34,795 nt of DNA, taken from NCBI GenBank assembly GCA_937928685.1, contig CALGJU010000222.1, forward strand, positions 1 through 34,795, read 5' to 3'. The position numbers and the translations under genes are program-made. Positions 28,600 to 34,795 of this stretch are shown here, in pieces. The notes beneath the pieces are model-generated. The model was not told where the DNA came from and ran no database searches. It saw only the letters and a program-made list of their open reading frames with translations. Origin of the DNA: an uncultured Granulosicoccaceae bacterium (lineage in GTDB: Bacteria; Pseudomonadota; Gammaproteobacteria; Granulosicoccales; Granulosicoccaceae). The first letter of the stretch is position 1; each line of letters begins with the position of its first letter.

Positions 28600-28938
28600 C
28601 TACGCTGCCTGCTTGCTAAAGCAGGTATCAAAGTCATCGTGAATCTCGAAAATTCTGTCCATATGAGTGAGAGTAAAGACTTCTTTCACATTGTCGTGCA
28701 CGTTACAGAAAGCCAGACCGCCATTTTCCTGCACCGCCTTATAACATCCAATCACAGCACCAAGTCCGCTGCTGTCCATAAACTCGACATTCGCCATATC
28801 AATGACAATCGATACTTTGTGCTGTTGGGATAAATCAGTCACACACTGGCGGAATTCGGGCGCCGCAATCGAGTCCAGACGGACGATGCCCGGTCGAACC
28901 ACAACGCACTTTTCAAAAAGTTCATGCTCAAAATTCAT
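28600..28938 (-). CDS. STAS-domain anti-anti-sigma (RsbV/SpoIIAA-like) protein
   Basis: Start at MNFEHELFEKCVVVRP with an upstream AGGAAA RBS; VSIVIDMANVEFMDSSGLGAVIGCYKAVQENGG with conserved phosphorylatable Ser in DSSGLG. Confidence 0.9.
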   Translation of the reverse strand: MNFEHELFEKCVVVRPGIVRLDSIAAPEFRQCVTDLSQQHKVSIVIDMANVEFMDSSGLGAVIGCYKAVQENGGLAFCNVHDNVKEVFTLTHMDRIFEIHDDFDTCFSKQAA

Positions 28939-29180
28939 ATGAGGTTTCCTGTCACTACACGGCGATGTATCAGTCCAACGGCTAACACTCAACGCACTTG
29001 AGCCTGTTTAGTGCCTTTTCTTTGACATTGCCTCGTGCACCAAAACGCAACCTGCAAATAGTGAAACCAGTGGCACAAACAGTTGAGACCTGATTCACTC
29101 TTTCTACCACCCGGCAATCCTTAGGCACCAGAAATGCACTAGCAAGGTCACGCCTTGAAAGATGTTCTTTAGGACTCCAG

Positions 29181-30761
29181 ATGCAATCGGAAAACCGTTC
29201 AAAACCAACACCATACAAAACTATATCTAAATCAAATGAATCACATAGATATAAGTCCCCGTGGTCATTGATTGCCGGTGGAGCGCTGGTATTTGCTTTG
29301 ATTTTCACAAGCGGCTACAACGCCAGACATCTGCTATCCGGTAGCGATGAAAACGGGTTGACACAACCCAAACTGTCCGCGGCCAAAAGCGGTGAAGAAA
29401 TTTCTATTGATCAGCTATTCAAGCAGAACAAAAACAGCCACGACAGCTGCAACGCAACGGACTCCACTGCCCAGTCCTGTCTAATTCAACCTGTGGCAAA
29501 TAGTTGTACTGTCGCAGACGAGGAACTATGTCATGCAGACCTCGATGTAGCTAAAACCGCATGGAAGTATTTTGAAAATAACTACAACCCGGAAACTGGA
29601 TTAGTTAACGCCGTTGACAACTACCATTCAACCACCATGTGGGATACCGGCTCAGCGCTGGCCGCGACCATTACCGCCTACAACCTCGGGCTCATTGACT
29701 CCCGGTCATTTGACGAACGTATTATGGCCATGTTTAAAACACTTTCAAGCATGCAGCTCTTTAACGGTGAAGCGCCAAACAAAGTTTACAACACCAAAAC
29801 AGTACAGATGGTTGACTATGGCAATCAGGCGAGCGACCTGGGAATCGGCATATCGATTCTAGATTTAGCCCGCCTTGTATCCTGGCTCAATACCCTAAAC
29901 TGCATGCACCCGCAGTATCACAGTGCCATCAACGCAACACTTTCCCGGTGGGACTATTCACGGTTAGTTAAAGACGGAAGCATGTACGGTATGGCTCGTG
30001 AGGGCGATAACATTGAGGTACTGCAGGAAGGCAGGCTGGGCTACGAACAATATGCAGCCAAGATTCTGGAGCACGTAGGCTTTGATTTATCAGTGGCATC
30101 AGATTACGAAAACGAATTCAGAAGTAACACCGATATTCTCGGTGTATCCATTGCGCACGATACGCGCGACCCACGGCAATTAGGTGCAAACAATTACGTG
30201 GTCACTGAATCGTACGCAATGGATGCAATGGAGCTGGGGCTTGATGATAAAAACAGCAATTTGCTACGCAATATTTTTGAAGTGCAAAAGAAACGCTGGC
30301 AGCAGACCGGCATCGTTACCGCTATCTCCGAAGACAACATCGATCAGGAACCCTGGTTTTTATATAATTCAATTTTCAATTCGGGCCTCGCCTGGCAGAC
30401 CACCAACAGCAGCAACACCAGCTACGATCACCTGAAAACTGTATCTGTAAAAGCGGCACTGTCAATGGCTATGCTCTACCCGGAAGACGAATACAGCCAG
30501 GTACTTACCAGTGCTGTTGCACACGCTTATGATCCTGACAAGGGCTGGTACTCCGGAATCTATGAAAACGGGGCGGGCTACAACAAGGCTTTTACCGCCA
30601 ATACCAACGGTGTAATTTTAGCCGGGCTGCTATACAAAAAATACGGTGCACTTATCCCTCATTGTCAAAGCTGCAGCCGCCCCCTCAAAATTAAAAGCCC
30701 GTTATTGGAAAAAGGATCTGGCCAAGAGCAGTGTACCGTCTGCACCATTGCACAAAACTAG
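29181..30761 (+). CDS. Second DUF3131 domain protein, membrane-anchored, Cys-rich
   Basis: TM anchor near the N-terminus; AKTAWKYFENNYNPETGLVNAVDNYHSTTMWDTGSALAATITAYNLGLID parallels the 24879 gene. C-terminal CQSC...CTVC pair. Confidence 0.85.
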   Translation: MQSENRSKPTPYKTISKSNESHRYKSPWSLIAGGALVFALIFTSGYNARHLLSGSDENGLTQPKLSAAKSGEEISIDQLFKQNKNSHDSCNATDSTAQSCLIQPVANSCTVADEELCHADLDVAKTAWKYFENNYNPETGLVNAVDNYHSTTMWDTGSALAATITAYNLGLIDSRSFDERIMAMFKTLSSMQLFNGEAPNKVYNTKTVQMVDYGNQASDLGIGISILDLARLVSWLNTLNCMHPQYHSAINATLSRWDYSRLVKDGSMYGMAREGDNIEVLQEGRLGYEQYAAKILEHVGFDLSVASDYENEFRSNTDILGVSIAHDTRDPRQLGANNYVVTESYAMDAMELGLDDKNSNLLRNIFEVQKKRWQQTGIVTAISEDNIDQEPWFLYNSIFNSGLAWQTTNSSNTSYDHLKTVSVKAALSMAMLYPEDEYSQVLTSAVAHAYDPDKGWYSGIYENGAGYNKAFTANTNGVILAGLLYKKYGALIPHCQSCSRPLKIKSPLLEKGSGQEQCTVCTIAQN

Positions 30762-30796
30762 CTGCGTAGCAGATGATTTAACGCAATTCGTCGATC

Positions 30797-32506
30797 ATGG
30801 CATCTCTTTATAGGCAACTATATGGTGTGCTCTGCTGCACGGCATTGTCTTTGTCATTCGCAGGCCCACTCAACAGTGACACGCTTTTATCTCACATCGA
30901 AAATCTTCATTGCGCTGGTGATCAGGAAACTGCTGCAGATTACATAAACAAAATACACCAGCTAGACCTGTTTTCACCCGGCCTGCCGAACGAATCGCCC
31001 GACACTCACAACCCATCGTTGCGCGCAGTGACGCTTGATAGACTGCTTATCACCTTATATGAAAATTCGAAAAAGCACCCTGGCAATAAAGATCTGATAG
31101 AACAGACGGTTATAAGGTGGAATTACTGTAGCGTTATAGATAACGGACAACTATACAACCACACCAAGGATCAAAGAGTTGCATCTTCATATGCCGACTC
31201 TCACAAAAACTGGCGCGGCTTTAAATCATTCGGATTGATTCCTACAAACGATAATGTGGAGCGCTTTGACTTTACCACCCCCTATAAAAATTCACTCATA
31301 AGACCACTTGCAGATATACAGTTGCTGCAAAGCTATATAAACCACTGCCTTCCACACCCTGACGATGAACACTTGTACAGATCTTTCGGCAGCAACTTTA
31401 TCAGTCGTCTGGTGCCGGTCGAAAGAAAAACCAACATTAAAACAATACACCACGAAACCTTCGAATGCGGCCCGCGTCCACTCACGTCCGTGGCTCCCTT
31501 ACCCACTTACCCCGGTACGGATAACAACCAGCAAAACGATAAACCAAAAGCGACAATGACATCCAAACCAGTGAACATCACTGAGCGCCCATCACAACTG
31601 GCAAACCGAACTCAGGATGACACCAGTGACAACTTACAACATCATACTGTCGATTATAAAACACTGCCGACACCGATAGTGGCCGCAGCCAAACCCGTTA
31701 ACGATAACGCCTCTGTTCAAGTAGACATTCCGGAAAGCGAACTTGTTGTGGCGAAAGAACGCGGTAGCACCCGAGTGCCCGTAAACGGTGTACCGGTCGA
31801 AATACACTCTATCCAGACACTAAAAAACACATCGGCTGATGTGGATGAGCCAACCGCCGTTGTCGTTATAGGCCCCTCTGGTGGAGGCTCCGTGACTACC
31901 ACCAATATCAATAAATCGAGAGGGCTTAGTGGCTCTATAACCTTGGAAAACAAGTCATTCCAGGCCGATCAGACCAGTCTTAAACTGGCATTCTCTTATA
32001 AGCCTTTGCAAGACAGCTATTGGTTTTTACGCTCTGCATTTAATATCTCAAACCAGGCTAATCCGATCACCTATTCCTGGGGTATTGGGTACGACGACTG
32101 GCACTCAGGGACATGGGGAATACAGCTAAACCACTGGGGTCCGTTAAGCAGTGGTGACGGGCTGGATGTTGACAATGCCGTGCTTGAGGCTAGCTACAAA
32201 ATAAAAAGTAGCTGGCTTACAAAAAACAAGCTGGCCAGTTCTATCGCCCTGTCTTCACCGATCTCAGGAAATCCTTCACTGAGCTGGGGTTGGTCCTGGA
32301 GCCCGTTTTCAGACTGGTTTACACGGACAACTTTCACTAAGGCAATAAGTGGCGGAGGACTGGACTGGTCTTATGGATTTGGCTTTACCCGCTATACGCC
32401 GTCATCGCTCAGTGTGGAATACAACAACTGGGGAGTGAACCGATTTCCAAATGCCAATTTCAAAGCAAACGGGCAGCTAAGCCTTATTTATCGGTGGGCG
32501 TTTTAG
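30797..32506 (+). CDS. Putative outer-membrane beta-barrel protein with Pro/Thr-rich linker, candidate polysaccharide exporter/OM partner
   Basis: N-terminal hydrophobic signal (LYGVLCCTALSLSFAG), helical N-domain, low-complexity linker, then repeated aromatic beta-strand pattern (YSWGIGYDDW, WGWSWSPFSDW, WSYGFGFTRY) ending ...LSLIYRWAF with terminal Phe. Confidence 0.7.
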   Translation: MASLYRQLYGVLCCTALSLSFAGPLNSDTLLSHIENLHCAGDQETAADYINKIHQLDLFSPGLPNESPDTHNPSLRAVTLDRLLITLYENSKKHPGNKDLIEQTVIRWNYCSVIDNGQLYNHTKDQRVASSYADSHKNWRGFKSFGLIPTNDNVERFDFTTPYKNSLIRPLADIQLLQSYINHCLPHPDDEHLYRSFGSNFISRLVPVERKTNIKTIHHETFECGPRPLTSVAPLPTYPGTDNNQQNDKPKATMTSKPVNITERPSQLANRTQDDTSDNLQHHTVDYKTLPTPIVAAAKPVNDNASVQVDIPESELVVAKERGSTRVPVNGVPVEIHSIQTLKNTSADVDEPTAVVVIGPSGGGSVTTTNINKSRGLSGSITLENKSFQADQTSLKLAFSYKPLQDSYWFLRSAFNISNQANPITYSWGIGYDDWHSGTWGIQLNHWGPLSSGDGLDVDNAVLEASYKIKSSWLTKNKLASSIALSSPISGNPSLSWGWSWSPFSDWFTRTTFTKAISGGGLDWSYGFGFTRYTPSSLSVEYNNWGVNRFPNANFKANGQLSLIYRWAF

Positions 32507-32512
32507 TGCAAA

Positions 32513-32543
32513 TCCGAACGGTCGATCACCCCGACCGCCCGGA
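32513..32543. terminator. Possible bidirectional hairpin between convergent genes
   Basis: TCCG-aa-CGGTCG-atcaccc-CGACCG-cc-CGGA stem; lacks a clear U-tract. Confidence 0.35.
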
Positions 32544-32555
32544 CTTCAAAGTAGC

Positions 32556-33464
32556 TTAAAGATTTACTCGCGCTTTACGGAAAGTATTGCAGTTTTCGAC
32601 TTTCCCGTTTCGCAGCCCTTCAGTAAACCATTGCTGCCGCTCGGCAGAGGTACCATGGGTATACATACTCGGGTGGGGCTTGTGCCCGGCTTTACGCATA
32701 ATGGTATCGTCACCAATTTGCGCTGCAGCATTTAACCCTTCTTCAAGATCACCCTCTTCAAGAAACCGGGTATTTTTCTGAGTATGATGGGCCCACACTC
32801 CGGCATAGCAATCAGCCTGCAACTCTGTAAGTACTGACAAGCGATTCGCGTCAGTCTTGGATACCTGACGCTGACGGCTTTGTACCTTCATTGAAGTACC
32901 TTCAAGGTTCTGTACATGGTGAGCCACTTCATGGCCGATGACATAGGCCATTGCAAAATCACCTGCGGCACCCATTTTCTGCAGCTCATTAAAAAAGTCT
33001 GTGTCTATATAAACTTGCTTATCACCGGGGCAGTAAAATGGCCCCGCCGCCGAGCTCTGCGTTCCGCACCCGGACCTGACCGCGCCTTTAAACAACACCA
33101 GCTTGGGAGGCTGGTAGGTTGAACCGTAGCTACGAAAAATCTGCGCCCAGGTGTCTTCGGTGTAGCCCAGGATTGAAGACACAAATTGACCTGCCTGGTC
33201 ATCTTGATTTGCACTGGCGTCATACTGCACGCCACCAGTACTCCCGGTTAAGCCGCCGCCACCTGCTGCACCACCAAGACCACCGGTCATGTTGATTAAC
33301 TGCATAGGGTTAACGCCGAAAATAAGACCGGCAACAACCAATCCGGCGGTCATTAGTAGTCCCATACCAGAGCCAGCTTTTTTCGGCGCTCGACCACCGC
33401 CAGCACCTCGACCACCACGGCGATCTTCGATGTTTCTACTTTTTCTACCTTGCTGCCAGCGCAT
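32556..33464 (-). CDS. Neutral zinc metallopeptidase (YpfJ/KPN_02809-like)
   Basis: MRWQQGRKSRNIEDRRG N-terminus; HEVAHHVQN zinc motif; ELQADCYAGVWAHH. Confidence 0.92.
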   Translation of the reverse strand: MRWQQGRKSRNIEDRRGGRGAGGGRAPKKAGSGMGLLMTAGLVVAGLIFGVNPMQLINMTGGLGGAAGGGGLTGSTGGVQYDASANQDDQAGQFVSSILGYTEDTWAQIFRSYGSTYQPPKLVLFKGAVRSGCGTQSSAAGPFYCPGDKQVYIDTDFFNELQKMGAAGDFAMAYVIGHEVAHHVQNLEGTSMKVQSRQRQVSKTDANRLSVLTELQADCYAGVWAHHTQKNTRFLEEGDLEEGLNAAAQIGDDTIMRKAGHKPHPSMYTHGTSAERQQWFTEGLRNGKVENCNTFRKARVNL

Positions 33465-33622
33465 GTGTATCTCCAATCAAAACGAATTGGACGAATAATA
33501 ATGCCTTATGCAGTGTGGGAACAGTGCCAATGTCGATTTTCGCCAGGCTAACGAAACCGCTGGATAATCCGACTAACAGTAGAATTACTGATGTGGCGTG
33601 GCTTCAATTTTCAAGATCCGAC

Positions 33623-34381
33623 TCATTTCGCGGTAAAACCACCGTCGACGTAAATCACCTGCCCTGTGATGTAGTCGGAGGCGGCCGAAGCAAGAAAGAC
33701 TGTGATTCCATCAAGATCTTTCATTTCACCGTTACGACCAATCGCCGTCTGGCTGGCATTACGCGCTGCGATTTCTGAGTCTTCAAAGACTGCGGCCGTC
33801 AGAGCAGTCGGGAAAAAACCCGGACCGATCGCATTGCAGCAAATGCCATCAGCAGACCAGGCCTCTGCCATGGCTCGGGTTAACTGGGCCACACCACCTT
33901 TACTGGCACCATAGGCGGCACTGTTAGGAAAAGCCCGCTCAGACTGCAATGAGGCAATATTAATCACTTTGCCGCCGCCTCGTTCACGCATCAGAGGCAC
34001 CAACTCGCGGGCAAGAAAAAACGGTACAGTTAGATTAAGGTATAACGTGCGATGCCATGAATCTGCAGTAATCTGGTCAGCCGGTTCGCGCAAATTTATT
34101 CCGGCGGTATTGCAGAGAATATCTACACCACCGGTCACGGCAATCGCCTCTTTAAAAGTTTCTTCCAGATCCGCTGTTGCCAAATCACACCGCACGGCCA
34201 CCCCGGGTCCGGGAAGCTGCTGCATGAGCTCATCTAATCGCGCAGCATCCCGGCCAACCGCAATAATGCTTGCACCCGCAGCAGACAATGCCTTGGCTTG
34301 CTGTTTTCCAATACCCGATGTCGCTCCCGTAACGAGCGCCACTTTATCTTGTAAGCTGAAAATGTCGGCTGAGTTATTCAA
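33623..34381 (-). CDS. SDR-family oxidoreductase
   Basis: VTGATSGIGKQQA, CNTAGIN, YGASKGGVAQL, GQVIYVDGG; 252 aa classical SDR. Confidence 0.92.
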   Translation of the reverse strand: MNNSADIFSLQDKVALVTGATSGIGKQQAKALSAAGASIIAVGRDAARLDELMQQLPGPGVAVRCDLATADLEETFKEAIAVTGGVDILCNTAGINLREPADQITADSWHRTLYLNLTVPFFLARELVPLMRERGGGKVINIASLQSERAFPNSAAYGASKGGVAQLTRAMAEAWSADGICCNAIGPGFFPTALTAAVFEDSEIAARNASQTAIGRNGEMKDLDGITVFLASAASDYITGQVIYVDGGFTAK

Positions 34382-34684
34382 ACCAGTACTCCCCTATTAA
34401 CCAGCGAACATAGTAATCTTTTTCGTGCTATTCAGGGCACACCTGTACCACTCAAACTGCATACCTTATCGTCGGATGCTGCAAATCAGGCAGTTACGTC
34501 GCATCCATGGGCGTTGTCGTTCGTGACCTGATCGGCTGCCTCGAATTCTCATGTATGTTGCGCGCCAACTCCTGCCACGTGAATACGACAGAGCCATCCT
34601 GAATAGCCACACCAAGCTGCAACAGCGGTCAAAAAATATGAATTCAGATCCACACCCTACTGAATAGTTGCGTTTTTCTAAAAA

Positions 34685-34795
34685 TTAACGTGATACAGAT
34701 ACCGAGATACGCCGCAATGGCACCTGATCCAGCATCAAAAGAAACACATCGACACCAATCTTTCGAATCGGAAACGAGGCTTTTTTCCGATAAAG
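34685..34795 (-). CDS. C-terminal fragment of an unidentified protein, truncated by the window edge
   Basis: Open minus-strand frame from the window edge: LYRKKASFPIRKIGVDVFLLMLDQVPLRRISVSVSR*. Tentatively LacI-regulator-like C-terminus. Confidence 0.35.
   Translation of the reverse strand, partial: LYRKKASFPIRKIGVDVFLLMLDQVPLRRISVSVSR

Noticed and set aside
29060-29090. TGGCAC-AAACA-GTTGA as a possible sigma-54 -24/-12 promoter upstream of the second DUF3131 gene
   Set aside because: The -12 GC doublet is absent at the required 10-nt spacing from GG (TG is there instead).
29108-29132. Minus-strand TGGTGCCTAAGGATTGC as a sigma-54 promoter for the STAS gene
   Set aside because: GG to GC spacing is 12 nt rather than 10 and the -24 element is degenerate.

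Overview
The window reads as a chromosomal segment from a marine-type gammaproteobacterium (taxonomy is an inference). In order it contains: a tRNA-Tyr gene (minus strand, at the left edge); a phospholipase-D/cardiolipin-synthase-like gene; a general L-amino-acid ABC importer (aapJ-Q-M-P type); a non-canonical Mrp/Mnh-type cation/H+ antiporter operon (E-F-G-[DUF4040+MnhB fusion]-C-D-D'-small protein-D''); an orphan outer-membrane protein preceded by a perfect FNR/Dnr-like box; an Asp/Glu-racemase-family gene whose stop codon abuts a 164-bp foldback MITE-like element; a dGTPase; a nucleoside ABC importer (BMP-type binding protein, ATPase, two permeases) with cytidine deaminase; then the most interesting region, about 23.3-32.5 kb. 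That region is a compact locus pairing an H-NOX (haem NO sensor) gene and a PP2C/SpoIIE phosphatase gene with an RsbW-like HATPase and an RsbV-like STAS protein. These sit around a BcsA-like GT2 synthase without a PilZ domain, two DUF3131 proteins and a putative outer-membrane beta-barrel. I propose it is an NO-responsive partner-switching system controlling an uncharacterised exopolysaccharide. The window ends with a YpfJ-like zinc metallopeptidase, an SDR oxidoreductase and a truncated ORF. All assignments come from reading the sequence and ORF translations; no database searches were run.
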